A stretch of 64,000 nucleotides of DNA from Smallanthus sonchifolius (lineage: Eukaryota; Streptophyta; Magnoliopsida; Asterales; Asteraceae), in the NCBI GenBank assembly GCA_023525975.1, contig CM042035.1, forward strand, positions 30,223,001 through 30,287,000, in the 5' to 3' direction. The number at the start of each line of letters is the position of its first letter. Position 1 is the first letter of the stretch. A model generated the notes under the pieces. It was not told the DNA's origin and ran no database searches. It saw only the letters and a list, made by a program, of their open reading frames with translations. Below, piece after piece: positions 22,517-33,580 of this stretch. The position numbers were made by a program, and so were the translations under genes.

Positions 22517-24468
22517 TTCTCGGGCAATTGCCCGGGATGTAGAGTTTGTATGCCCACGTGGTCCGTGTCAGTTTCATTTTCAGTGTTTTTTTTTTCGGTA
22601 CTATGTTTTGTTTGCGTAGTGTCTTACAAGGATTCGCGCTTGATTCGGTGAGGAAAATCATCGGGAACGAAGTTCCAAGTATGTTTTACATTGGTTTTTA
22701 TCATTGGAATGGGTTTTGGAAAAATTGGGAGAAGAAAAATTTTCAGGGGTCAAAAATATTGTAAGTATAAAACTAAAAAATTTTCTTAACTTTCTGTGAA
22801 CAAGTGGCCCCCGCGGTACGGGAAGAAGGTGGCCGAGTCTCTCGCGGTACGCGAGAGACAAAGGTCTCATCCAGATTGTGATTCAGTCCCTTGCGGTACG
22901 CGAGGGATGAGATGTGCTTTCTCGCGGTACGCGAGGGGGCCCTGAATTGCCCTTTTGTCCTTGTTTTCCCACGGTCTTCAACATCCATCACCACCACCAT
23001 CCACATCAACATCATTACCATCCACTACCATTCCTACCATCCATCATATATCACTCATAATTCATCCATCCATTACCATCATCACCATATCATTTCATTC
23101 GCTCATCACCATGACAATGGGAAACGAGGAAACGATTCATAACCGATGATCCACCTTTCTGTGGCATTCATGTCTATGTTTTTGTCACCCATCGGGTACG
23201 TGTCCTTGCATATTTATCCAGAGTCAGTTTGAGTCTTTAACTTGAGTCAGTTTAATGTTACGGGTTGTTGTGAGGTTTATTTTGCAGGTATTCTTCATCC
23301 TGTCCGTACTCAATATCCATTCGGGCAGGACCGATGCTTCCATCACTTTGTAAAGGTAACCCAGTAGAGTGTGCAACCACGACCGAAATGCTATACGGTG
23401 CACACAGGGAAGAACGAAGTTGCACGCACATTTGTTTGCATAGACATTACCAGCTAAGTCGCTTCCTGTTTTTATTTTTGTATTTTTATTTTTAGTTGTG
23501 TTTTGCTTCACATTGAGGACAATGTGTCTTTCAAGTGTGGGGATGTAAGTGTCTTAGTTGTGTTAGTTTTGTCCTTTATAAAAATCCAAAAAAATTGAAA
23601 ATTTTTTAAAAAATGTCCTTTGAAATCAAAAGTTTTGCATAATAAATGGAAAATGATAGTACAACTGGATCTACTTGTTTGTTTAAATGATTTAAATAAT
23701 AGAAGACGCGTGTAATTAGTGATGTTTTGGTAGTACTGAAACTGTCACATAATAAAATCATGATATCTTGTGGGTACTCATCTTAGGGTGTCAGTAATAC
23801 TGAAACTGTCAACATATGATGATAGGTACCACGTTAAGGTTTTTGAAAACTTTTTTGGCACACCACCCTCTTTTTATGAGAATAAATCCGAGTTTCGGTG
23901 GCGCCAATTCCATAAATCCATAATTTCCATAAATATGAGCTTAATTAATTTGAAAACTGAGTCTTGCTTATGTGTTTCCATCTGGGATGGCGACTTGGAG
24001 AATACACCCCTAAGTGAGATTCTAGTCTATGTGTTAGCTTTCGGGATAGTGACTTGGTTGAGACGCCTCTAGACGAAAGTTCTTATGCTTTATTTAACGC
24101 TCAGTTCCATCCATTCATTCCATAATCCATTGATTTCTAAAAACCAGTAAATCTTAGTTTAACGTGGTGGGCAAATCTACATGGTTTAACCCATACCTAA
24201 ACATGACCTTGAGACGCGATTAGGTAGAGTTGTAACTTCTAAGTGTGAGTCACATAGATAGATTGATTGTTGTATAAATTGGAATTAGAACACATCATGG
24301 GGGCTAGATAGTTGGCGGTTGGGTTTAATCGGACAGAAATACTGATTATTATTTTTTAACACATGAGTATGTTAAACTAATTGGTAATTGATTATTAAAG
24401 TTAGATTTCAATTATGATTCCATTACAGACTTTTTCGAGGACGAAAAAAGGTTAAGTATGGGGATGTT
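22517..24468 (+). other. Element 2 3' internal non-coding region with two polypurine-like tracts
   Basis: Contains a second set of CTCGCG-GTA-CGCGAG dyads (22811-22938), a CCATCA-type low-complexity patch (22980-23110), and 'attgaggacaatgtg' with TCAAGTGTGGGGATG at about 23512-23548. A second tract, GTTAAGTATGGGGATGT, lies directly before the 3' LTR (about 24451-24467). No RT, integrase or env-like gene is visible. The block 23730-23820 carries a short direct repeat (TACTGAAACTGTCA twice). Confidence 0.6.
22811..22938 (+). repeat. Internal copy of the CGCGGTACGCG dyad array
   Basis: Four copies: CCCCGCGGTACGGG (22809-22822); 22837-22859 with 10-bp arms GTCTCTCGCG / CGCGAGAGAC around GTA; CCTTGCGGTACGCGAGGGA (about 22890); TTCTCGCGGTACGCGAGGGG (about 22919). 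They lie outside the LTRs, about 1.5 kb before the 3' LTR. Confidence 0.85.
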
Positions 24469-26094
24469 TGATGTGTTGCAAAGCACACATGTATTTCCGT
24501 CATGTTTCGAGTCGTTTTAACCAGTTTTGTATTCGTTTTGAGTTGTTTATGGTTTGTATTGAGTCTACTTTGTGTTCACAGGTGCTCGAGATAATAATGA
24601 GTGAAAACCCAAAGAAACCGAGCACAAGATTAAGTCCAGGGTTCAAAAGTGAAAAAATCTGAATTTCCAGTCTCTCGAATTGCGAAGACCAGAAGGAATT
24701 CCCTCACGGTACGCGAGGGAGAGGAGAAACCAGCCCGACTAGTTTGGCCCAGTGGTACACGAGGGGCTTGACCATCTCTCTCGCGGTACGCGATAGAGTC
24801 GTATTCCGGGAAAATTTTGTAAAACCTAATTTAATATAATTGTAATCCAATAATCAAGGAGGTTCGTATTCTTGCCGTCTAAGGGGAGTCCAGAGGCGAT
24901 TTTCAGAGCTTGGAAGAGAAATCAAGTGAAAGTTTTGAGCTTTTGGATCCGGGTTTGTCAATTAAACATTCTAGGTTTTCAAGATTCCATTTTTATTGCT
25001 TGTTTCTGAGTTTAATGACTATGTTTGTGTTTAATACTTCTGTTCTAGTTGTTTTGAGCATGATCTTAGGCTAAAACCTTAATACCGCCTAGGTCAATCG
25101 AAGAATTCTTGTTAAAGTTCGGATTTTTACTGGTTTTGATTCCGTTTGATGAATTTATGATTTTGTAATGATCTTAGTATGATAATTATGATGAATATGC
25201 ATGTTTGAATCTGATTGTGCAATTGATTCTTAATTCCTTGCGTTGATTGTGGTTGTCTGCCAGTTTGATTAGCGTATCTAGGTCATAGATCTTTGGGTTT
25301 GTGATTTCGGTGGTTTGCTAGACGTAGTAGCCATAGGAATTCTTGTTGATTGCTGATTGGAGTTAAGTGTGTGTCCTAGTTCAATACCCGAGAGGTGAGA
25401 AGTAGTCGGTTAGTCTTCATCATTAGGAATCTGAGTGTCAACTGTCTGAGAGGAAGTTGGTTTAGGTGTCTAGTGATCGTTGCTAGTCTGAATCATAGTT
25501 GTTATCCTAAGATTACCCCGTGCATTCTTTGATTGTATTGTGGGCGGGGAGACTGAGAGGTAATCCGTTCATTAGGGTACTTGATCATAGTTGGAAATAC
25601 CTAAGAAGTGATTCATCCATCTGGTGAGTTTAGTACACTTTAGGTAGCTTAGTTGGTGACACCCTAAGAGTGATTAGAGAACCACTAGGTTGTCTTTAGA
25701 AATTATCCTAAGAAACCCAAATCCATCATAGTTCCAGAACCGGTAGAAGTTGTTCTTTGCGAGTAGGATTCTGACCTAGGTAGTGTTCTTTTATATCCTG
25801 ATTTCACCTTTGTTCTTGTCTTGGTAGCTTGATTCGTTCTTAGTTTATTGCATTCATAGTGATAATCTTTAGTGTAGTAAACCCCCCAAACCAAATCATC
25901 TTTAGTCCGAGTCAGAGTCTAGTTTTGTTATTCAGTGTCTCTAGGGTTCGATAATCCAGTTTACCATTAAGCTGTGCTAGACTCGATAGGTACACTTGTC
26001 TGTCAGTGCGGTTTAGTTAGAGGGTATTCCTTTTATTACTTAGGAGTCAAGGTTAGGATTTGTTAGTTTTATATAGACCGTCTGGACAACATCA
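24469..26094 (+). repeat. 3' LTR of element 2
   Basis: Starts TGATGTGTTGCAAAGCACAC and ends GGACAACATCA, colinear with the 5' LTR. Dyads at about 24702-24800 are more decayed than in the 5' LTR (CCCTCACGGTACGCGAGGG; CTCTCGCGGTACGCGATAGAG). The T1 LTR resumes at 26095. Confidence 0.85.
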
Positions 26095-26491
26095 ATACCC
26101 CTAAACCTTTGTAATGGTTTCACCCCGAGTTATCAAAAGGGTTTACATATAGGGTGTACCAGCGACGTACCTACCACCCCTTTGATATCTCGTGGATACT
26201 CCATTATTCCAGTTTAGTGTTTAGACTAATCCACGATTATTCCATTGTACCGTAGTCTCAAACATAATCACATAATTCACATAAACATTTATCTAAGGTA
26301 CGGGTCCAGTACTTACAATAAATCTCGGGGTGTTTCCTACTCTCGTTCCTAGTTCAAACGTCTCTCTGATCCTCACTTGTAGCTTTAACGCCTCGCACTC
26401 GTACCCGTCATTTCGCTGCTCTTCGGTACGCGTTTTTATGTGTGTTTATGGTGGTGGTGATTTTTTGTGTAAAAGTGAACGACACGATGCA

Positions 26492-26503
26492 CCTATTTAT
26501 AGG
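26492..26503 (-). promoter_or_regulatory. Putative TATA box of T1 LTR
   Basis: The minus strand reads CCTATAAATAGG, itself symmetric. It lies downstream (in LTR orientation) of the GTAGCGG dyads. The T2 fragment keeps the same box near 9040. Confidence 0.55.
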
Positions 26504-26540
26504 TTGAGTTCGCCATCCGTAGCAAACCCTTACGCAGGGT

Positions 26541-26835
26541 AGTAGCGGTCCGCTACCGCCCCCTGGCCGGCTGTCGGCGTACTCCCCACGTAGCAGACCG
26601 TTAAGTGTATGGATGGTGGTCCCCTACCATCTCACTTCACACAAGTCATCAACCACGTGTCACCTGCTCGTTATCCGGACTCGTTTGCGGCTAGCGGACC
26701 GTTACGCACTCTGGTAGCGGTCCTCCATAGGGTTGAGTCAGTAAAACACGCGGCTGCCATGCGTCATTCCTTCATTATTGCCTTAAGATGCACGTAGCGG
26801 ACCACCAGAGAAACCGATAGCGGTGCGCTACAATC
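26541..26835 (-). repeat. GTAGCGG-T-CCGCTAC dyad array in T1 LTR U3
   Basis: 26542-26556 is a perfect dyad (7-bp arms GTAGCGG/CCGCTAC around T). Half or partial copies follow: TAGCGGACCGTTACG (about 26693), GGTAGCGGTCC (about 26712), GTAGCGGACC (about 26795) and GATAGCGGTGCGCTAC (about 26816). This is the same placement, just upstream of the TATA box, as in the Athila and SIRE LTRs. Confidence 0.75.
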
Positions 26836-26931
26836 TTAGCTTTCAATTTTTTACATTTTCAGTCTCGGAACTTTGGATAAATTGCACTCTAGCCTTAGAC
26901 TTTATATTTTCTTGGCATTTGGGATGTTACA

Positions 26932-26959
26932 ACCCCCCCCCCCCCCCCAAAAAAAAAAA
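26932..26959 (-). other. T1 polypurine tract, homopolymeric
   Basis: The plus strand shows 16 C followed by 11 A, that is T11 G16 on the element strand directly before the LTR. The position is right for the plus-strand primer. Long homopolymers also make this spot prone to length errors. Confidence 0.6.
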
Positions 26960-26984
26960 GAAATTTATTTTTCGTCCTCGAAAC

Positions 26985-28199
26985 CTGTTAATCCTTAAAT
27001 AGTTGGGGATAATTCTTTATCATCTCATCCTCGCTTTCCCAAGTCATCTATGATCTTTTGATGTGCCTCCATTTCACTAATACTTGTTTAATCAACTTCT
27101 GACGTAACTGCTTTTCTTTAGTGTCTAGAATCTTTACAGGTTCTTCGACATAATTTACTTCTTCATCAACCTCTATCTCTTTCAGAGGTACATGTGCAAT
27201 TTTTCTGCAAAACAATTTCTTAAATAAGATACATGGAATGTATTGTGTATCTTATTTAATTCTTCAGGTAGCTCTAGTTGATAAGCCACCTTTCTAACTC
27301 GTTTGATGATTTTGAAAGGACCGATGAATCGTGGACTTAGCTTGCCACGTTTTTCGAATCGAATCAGACCTTTCGAAGGACACATTTTTAACAAAACGTA
27401 ATCTCTTTCTTGGAATTATATTGGTCTACGTTGTTGGATATAGGATCTCCGATCGTCAATTAAGTCAACTATCGAGGTACGATCCAAATAGTTACACTTT
27501 GGGCAACGATCAAACTGATAATATTTAATTGTTAAATATTACAGTTCATGAAAGACGGTTTTATCAAACGGCAAATAAATATTTAGAGAAGTATTTATCG
27601 GAGAAAGCGTTAATTAATTATTTGGAGAAATACTTATTTATGGGAAATTAATGCTTAAGAGTTAAACATTTAAAGAATTAAGTTTTTACTAATTCTTTGT
27701 AATTAGTTAAAATGCAAGGGTTAGTAATAATTGCGAGTTAATTAGTTTTGTGAACTATCACTAGTGAGACGCTCGTTGAACCGAAGTGTGAATCTTTTGG
27801 TTAATCTTCAAAGGTATAAATTGTTTTGGATCACTGGCAGGATCCCAGTTTAGAACTATTAATCGTACTAAAATACTTCCGCTGTTAAATCTGATTTAAG
27901 TTATTTAAAAGGTTTAAATATAATATTGTTTTAAAAGTTAAAACTAGTACGAGGATACCCAACATACGTCTCTTATCTGCATATGACTTCTGTATATCTT
28001 GTGCATCCTTTAAACGAGCTTTGATCACATCAAGCTTTTCAGCTGTAGCCTGAACAATTTCTTTGCTTCCTTGTTCTTTTTGCCCAACTTCTCCCCAACA
28101 CACAGAGGTTCTACATCTTCTGCCATATAGCATCACGTACGGTGGAATACCAATGATGGAATGGTAGTTGTTATTGTACAAGAACTCTGCTAATGGCAT
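26985..28199 (-). pseudogene. T1 integrase C-terminus and chromodomain (split by a solo LTR)
   Basis: Minus-strand pol end. 28199-27965 gives MPLAEFLYNNNYHSIIGI and YGRRCRTSVCWGEVG (integrase C-terminal half). The frame is cut by a 533-bp LTR insertion and resumes at 27431 with LLKMCPSKGLIRFEKRGKLS and RFIGPFKIIKRVRKVAYQLE. After a frameshift (about 27185) a chromodomain-like tail follows: VPLKEIEVDEEVNYVEEPVK, then VLVKWRHIKRS, stop, MTWESEDEMIKNYPQLF, ending near 26990. Chromodomains of this kind define the chromovirus branch and are thought to target integration to heterochromatin. At least one stop plus the insertion make it dead. Confidence 0.8.
27432..27964. repeat. Solo LTR, 533 bp, TSD TACGT
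   Basis: Termini TGTTGGATAT and ATACCCAACA form a 10-bp inverted pair with one mismatch. TACGT is duplicated on both sides (27427-27431, 27965-27969). It contains no coding sequence. Size and termini suit a Ty1/copia LTR, but no relative is present in the window and its orientation is not certain. It interrupts T1 pol, so it is younger than T1. Confidence 0.8.
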
Positions 28200-28860
28200 A
28201 TGATTATCCTAGCTTCCACCGAAATCAATTATAGAAGCACGTAACATATCTTCAAGAGTTTGTACTGTCCTTTCACTTTGAGTGTCAGTTTGAGGATGAT
28301 ATACCATGCTGATTAATAATCTAGTTCCCATCTCTTTATGGAACTTCTTCCAGAAACGTGAAGTAAAACGGGTATCTCAATCAGAAACAATTGAGACCGG
28401 TACTTCATGTGGTGAAACAATCTCTTTAGTGAATAAATCATCCAACTTCTCTGAAGAGTATGTCTCACATATTGCTAGGAAATGAGCACTCTTAGTTAGT
28501 CGATATATAACCATCCACATGATATCATAACCTGTAGATGTCTTTGGTAGTTTGGTTATGAAGTCCATAGTGAGATATTCCCATTCTGGAATCTCTAGTG
28601 GTTGTAGTCTCCCGTACAGCTTCTGATGTTCTGCTTTAACTTGCAGGCAAGTTAAGCATCTTGCCATATATTTCATGATATCAAATTTTATACCAGGCCA
28701 CCAATAATCTTTAAGTAGATCTTGGTACATTTTCGTAGTACCCGAATGAATTGAATATTGTAATTTATGAGCATCATCGAGAATCTTAAGCCTAAACTCA
28801 CTTGATCGTGGTATCCACATACGACCAAAACAAGTTTTGACCTTATACTGATTCTCCTCT
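28200..28860 (-). pseudogene. T1 integrase (N-terminal and catalytic core)
   Basis: 28820-28377 encodes the zinc-binding part (AHKLQYSIHSGTTKMY, CLTCLQVKAEHQ) and the core with first Asp in YLTMDFITKLPKT and second Asp in VSIVSD. An in-frame TGA follows directly where RDTRF is expected (CGA to TGA). The remainder has the catalytic Glu region YHPQTDTQSERTVQTLE and a further TAG in GGS-stop-DNHMPLAEF (TGG to TAG). Both nonsense changes are C-to-T type on one strand. Confidence 0.8.
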
Positions 28861-29031
28861 AGAAAGTTCTCCTAACCTGCCATTCTTTCTTTCTTGACTT
28901 TTTCAACTTTTAATGATTTGATTTGTGTGTCTCAAAGCTGGCTCATAAAAGCAGGAATTATTATTAACTTATATGCTTTCACTCAAATAGAATGATGCTC
29001 TTCTTTACGAATCAGATCATCGGCTACCACG

Positions 29032-29289
29032 TTAGCCTTTCCCGGATGATACAAAAATATCACAGTCTATGTAAATTGTATACTTTATCCTATATAGATT
29101 ACGCCTCCATATTTTTAATGCGAAAACTACCGTAGATAATTCTAGATCATGGGTTTGATAGTTCGCTTCGTGTGTCTTTAGTTGTTGAGAAGCATAGGCT
29201 ATTACCTTTCCTCTTTGCTTCAAGACATATCTTAATCCAAGTTTTGAGGCATAAGAATATACCACAAAATCTTCGACTCCTTCTGGCAA
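29032..29289 (-). pseudogene. T1 RNase H fragment
   Basis: Text such as VVYSYASKLGLRYVLKQRGK and YASQQLKTHEANYQTHDLEL matches the gypsy RNase H core. The catalytic DAS motif reads YAS here, so the first Asp is lost. The C-terminal part and the link to integrase (28860-29030) are degenerate. Confidence 0.75.
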
Positions 29290-30195
29290 TGCCAGAACTG
29301 GGCTTGTGGCGGCCTCTCTTTTAGTGTTTGGAATGCCTTCTCTTGTTCTTTATTCCATTCATACCTTGAATTATTTCTTGTCAGTTTAGTTAATGGGGTG
29401 GCTATCTTAGGGAAGTCCTAAGGAACCTTCTATAATAGCCATCTAACCCCTAGAAACTTCTAACTTCCGACGGATTCTTAGGTGGAGACCATTTTACTAA
29501 AGCCTCTACCTTTGCTGGGTCTACTGAGATGCCTTCCGCATTTACAATATTGCCTAAAAAATGAACTTCCCTCATCCAGAACGCATATTTTTAGAATTTC
29601 CGCATAACTTCTCTTTTTGTGTAGTAGTAAGAACCTCAAGGAGATGTTGTACGTGATATTCCTCACTTCCTGAATATATCAGAATATCATCAATGAAGAC
29701 AATAACAAACTTGTCTAACATTGGTCGGCATACTTTATTCATGAAGTCCATTAAAACTGTCGGAGCATTCGTCACTCCAAAAGGCATTACCACAAACTCA
29801 TAAAGTTCGTAACGAGTTTTGAATGACGTTATAGGCACATTCTCTTCTCGTACCTTGACTTGGTGATAACCGGATCTTAAGTCGATTTTGGAAAACACGC
29901 TAGATCCTTGCAATTGATTGAACAGATCATCAATTCTAGGTAAAGGATACCTATTCTTGATAGTCAAATTCTTCAGGTAGTCTATGCATATTCTCATACT
30001 CCTATCCTTCTTCTTAACAAATAGGATTGGTGCACCACAAAGAGACACACTTGGACATATAAATCCTTTGTCTAACAACTCTTGCAGTTGTGACATGAAT
30101 TCCTTCATTTCAGTTGGTGCATCATAGATAGTCAGTAGAGGAGGAATTCCAAGACTAGAACGAAAAAATGAATGAAACAAATGATGGGCATGCCT
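29290..30195 (-). pseudogene. T1 reverse transcriptase (N-terminally truncated)
   Basis: 30180-29572 encodes RT from APTEMKEFMSQLQELLDKGF through GAPILFVKKKDRSMRICIDY, SSVFSKIDLRSGYHQVKVRE and VVMPFGVTNAPTVLMDFMNK to the catalytic IVFIDDILIYSGSEEYHVQH. The YxDD-type motif is intact as FIDD. Thumb and connection (29290-29570) are out of frame. Gag, protease and the start of RT are missing; sequence homology ends at about 30195. Confidence 0.85.
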
Positions 30196-30584
30196 GAAAA
30201 CTATAAGTCCCGAAATAATGTGTTCCTTGTTAAGAAGGATGATAAAATGTGACGTAACATTTTAATTTGATATATAATAAGCTCGAAATCATTGGATTTC
30301 CCTCACATCAGCAAAAGGTGACTCACACTAAAGAAAAAAATAACATAACATAATTACCCTTTACTTAAGTCATGTTGAGGAAGATGAATAGGTATCCTTT
30401 AGTGATGATAAATGGAAAGGATATTTTCACTAATCAAAGGATATCTACTAATGTCAAACTGATCAACTGATCCCTATCAGTGGAATATCAACTTTAGTGA
30501 ATGTTCACTTCAGTTGATCTTCCATATGTTCTTCAACTTCAGCGGATAACACATAGCAGAGGATAATCACATTATAGGTTACTT
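30196..30584. other. Spacer between T1 and the copia element, no gene seen
   Basis: AT-rich, no recognisable domain. It could be more of T1 that has decayed, or older flanking DNA into which the copia element (left flank TACTT) inserted. Confidence 0.5.
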
Positions 30585-30982
30585 TGTAGATCAATTCTTG
30601 TAAGATGATAATGGGAAACACTTAATGTAAAACATACTTGTTAAGTTAACCGATAAGAGGGAAGACAACACGATCTCTAATCTGGATCGGGTTCCCGTTT
30701 TGGGTGTACGGTTAGGATGGCTTAGGTGAGTTCGTAAGAACTTACGCTTATGGTAGAGAGAGAGTGATGATTTCTTTAGTGGTGATAGAACTATCAATTA
30801 GTCTATTCCCTCTAATTAACTCTCTATTTATATGTACACCTAAGGGAAAACACATTAATGGCCCATTAAGAGTAATTAGACCCATCAACTAATTACCAAC
30901 CATAGTTTAATAAATAAATTATTTGATCATTTAATAATTAGATAAATAATTATAAGAGCCACATATTAAAATTGTGTCCTAC
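30585..30982 (-). repeat. C1 3' LTR
   Basis: 398 bp, colinear with 44648-45066. Shared text includes 'gtgtacggttaggatggctt', 'ggtgagttcgtaagaac' and 'actctctatttatatgtaca'. On the minus strand it starts TGTAGGACACAA right after an AAGTGGGAGAA polypurine tract (30983-30996). TATA-like TATAAATAGAG lies on the minus strand at about 30822-30832. Confidence 0.85.
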
Positions 30983-31371
30983 ATTCTCCCACTTGGTTGA
31001 GTAATCATTTATTATGAGCATTAGTAAATCTGCATATTTAATACTCATTTTAGTTTTAAACCAAAACTGTAGCAGAGAAATACAATCATTGAATCAGTAT
31101 CCAACTCAAGACCCCCATTAATCATACTAATCGCAATTTAAGACTTAAGTAAACTTAGGATTAAATTGACAAATAAGCCCTTTAAAGTCGATTTGTATAG
31201 TTACTGTCTATACGTCTTTAGGCATGCATAAACGTATTTAGAAACAAACAAATTCAAATACCTGAGGAAGTTTTATTAATAAACGTAACTAAGTACAATT
31301 ATGCTACTAAATAAGGTCTTTAGAAAAGCCCATCTTCAAAACATGTTCTTCGAAAACATTAGGTGGGAGAC

Positions 31372-31692
31372 TATAGGTCCCCGGGTTCTTCTACGGATCA
31401 CGTATACGAACTGACGAATCTACGCAACGAGTGCGGAATCCAAATCACGTAGACATGAACGATCTACTAGTAACACGCAAGATCTAAATAAACTCTTTGC
31501 ATTACTATAATCCTTGATTACAAAAGTTCTCTCCAAAAACACACACTACACCTTTTTCTTTTCTAGTGTTCTATGGAATATGAACTTGTAACTCCTATTT
31601 ATAGTAAACACAAATAACTCTTGCACCATAGGCGAACTTAACAAGTTCTCACCTAAAGATGCTTAGGCGAAGTTACAAATTCATGCTCTAAC
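31372..31692 (-). repeat. 3' LTR of the SIRE-like element
   Basis: Plus-strand start TATAGGTCCCCGGG and end CATGCTCTAACA. On the minus strand it begins TGTTAGAGCATG after GTTAAAGGGGAG. Minus-strand TATA at about 31593-31603 (complement of CCTATTTATAG). Its sequence is clearly different from the 5' LTR apart from the GGTCCCGGG end and TATA placement. Confidence 0.6.
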
Positions 31693-33580
31693 AGACTCCC
31701 CTTTAACTGTAGCTAACAATTCTATCAATTACAAGTCAAAGACTCTATGACTAAGACATAATATCTTCAAGCTCGTTGTCACCAGAATATGCTCCAATAG
31801 ACTCCCCCTTGACAACAACTTTAGAAGATTGTCATTCGTCTTCATATATCATCAAACACACTGTAGTCTTCGTCTTGTTCATCTGCATATTCTCTTTCTA
31901 TCTAGAAGAAAACTTGGGAGAAGGACCCCTTGTCAGCTTCTGTCTGCAATATTCAGTTTATGAAAAGGAGAATAACCAACAATTAAGATTTCCATGGAAG
32001 CTGGAAAAATAAAATCTTTTTGGTTTTTCAAACTAAGAAAGACAAAATCTTTTTGGTTTTTCTCTATATAAACTGAAATGTAAAATACAAAATCACATCT
32101 TTTTGGTCGAACATCACGAGTAAGAAGATCATATCAGTATATATGAGATATCAATCACACATCTTGGATATAAAATCCATATAATATCAAATTGTATCCT
32201 ATGTCATTCTTTCAAGCCTTGACCAATCAAACCAATATTTTTCAAGATTTTCACACTCTATCTTTTCAAGACTTTCATATTGCATGTTATGATACGCGAT
32301 AAACATTCAAAGAAAATAGGATCATGCTATGACACACAAATTCAAATTGTCAATATTATAAGATTTGAAATTAAAGCATCTCATTCCCACTTTCTTGTGA
32401 GTTAAGGTAACATTTAAGTATGAAATACAACGTGTACCCCACTAGTATGCCAACAGAAAATAAATGCACTATCTTCAAAACATATGAGATTTTACTAAAG
32501 ATTATCCAAATTTCCAGAATGAGGAGAAATCACTTAGCACATGAAAAGCATAATCCAAATTGGATTGTATAGGAATCAATGAGATTCAGAATCGAATGAT
32601 TCAATGTTTTGGCTTATATATGTGGAATCATAAGATTCAGGTACGTGGATCCAACTGTTATCTGGATTATGAATTCAATGGAATCAGTAAATATGATTTA
32701 TCAATATGATCCAAGGGCTAGTATATGTTTGACAGATGTTGTCAAGTACATATCTTGATTATACTTCAAATCGCATGCTTTTCGGGACATGGGCACTGAA
32801 GCAAATCGAATGAATAGTGCTAAGGACATAACCCGAAACCTATCTCATAGGAAAATCTTTATTAAAAGCTAATATTATTTATCTGATAGTGATCTTTTAA
32901 CGCACACACCCAGGCATAAAATGGGTTCAAATCACAGTTGTAACATATGCGATTATGTTTTCACACTACTAATGGTTCAGTGACGCTTTTAGTCTACTGA
33001 CAATTCAAATTATATGCATACGCAACACTATCATTTCCAATTGGTGCAGTCTCTGAAGTTTAGATCAAAACATATAATTCAGATATATTAACATAAAGCA
33101 CCAACTAGTCAATCTAAGTTCATGTGTGAAAGAACATCTACTGATGTACTATCATCTCTTCTTTAGCTTCAAGTTATGTCGATTTTAACTTTTTCATTTT
33201 GTTTGGCTTTTTCAAAATCTTTTTCAAATAAAGTAAAACAAACGAAAATAAAATCTTCCATGAAAATATTTTATGAAAAACATTTTACTTGGTTACTCAG
33301 GATTAAGCAATTCAATCAATTAAAAACTCAAACCGATGTAATCCTGTAATTGAATGTCATTGCCTCTGTCACCAACACAGTTCTGTACTCCCCCTGTCCT
33401 ATAGACTCCCCCTCAACTAGTCAAATGGTTGCATCAACGACTTTATACGCACCATCGCCATCCTAAGTTTCAGGTTATCATTTGGACTTTGTAAAACTGT
33501 TTCCAAAACATTGTGTGTGACATATTCTCCCCCTTGAGCATCAAGTCGTTGAATCAAATAGATTCTCAGTTATCAACAAA
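31693..33580 (-). other. SIRE-like 3' non-coding region with repeated polypurine tracts
   Basis: No gene. AT-rich with several copies of the complement of a GGGGGAGT tract at about 31799-31808, 33388-33394, 33405-33414 and 33527-33536, often followed by 'caag/caac' text. Multiple polypurine-like tracts are known in SIRE-type elements. The open frame 31776-32012 has no domain support. An imperfect repeat 'aaaatctttttggtttttc' occurs at about 32009 and 32045. Confidence 0.55.

Larger units (their letters stand above)
17762..26094 (+). mobile_element. Element 2: two-LTR Athila with gag and protease only
   Basis: 8.33 kb, flanked by LTRs of 1620 and 1626 bp. It has a near-perfect tRNA-Asp primer-binding site, gag and protease, and no trace of reverse transcriptase, RNase H or integrase between 21984 and 24468. 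It therefore needs enzymes from an autonomous relative. The LTRs differ at about 8 positions in the first 150 bp compared by eye, so it is not very young. The flanking 5-mers are CTTCA and ATACC, so no target duplication survives. The T1 LTR flanks on both sides show where it landed. Confidence 0.8.
26095..26931 (-). repeat. T1 chromovirus LTR, piece 1 (5' end of the LTR)
   Basis: On the minus strand the LTR begins TGTAACATCCC at 26931, right after the polypurine tract of the T1 element. The minus-strand TATA (complement of CCTATTTATAGG, 26492-26503) is preceded by an array of GTAGCGG/CCGCTAC dyads (26541-26835). The remainder continues across element 2 into 17761. Confidence 0.7.

Noticed and set aside
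22980..23110. Possible His-rich coding segment (CATCAC repeats)
   Set aside because: Low-complexity CCATCA text inside the element 2 3' region; the only frames (83 and 64 codons) overlap each other and show no conserved motif.
17757..26099. Target-site duplication for element 2
   Set aside because: Left CTTCA and right ATACC do not match; flank loss or mutation is likely, so insertion is inferred only from the interrupted T1 LTR.
31776..32012. 78-codon plus-strand frame
   Set aside because: It lies in the SIRE-like 3' non-coding region, antisense to polypurine-like tracts, with no recognisable motif.
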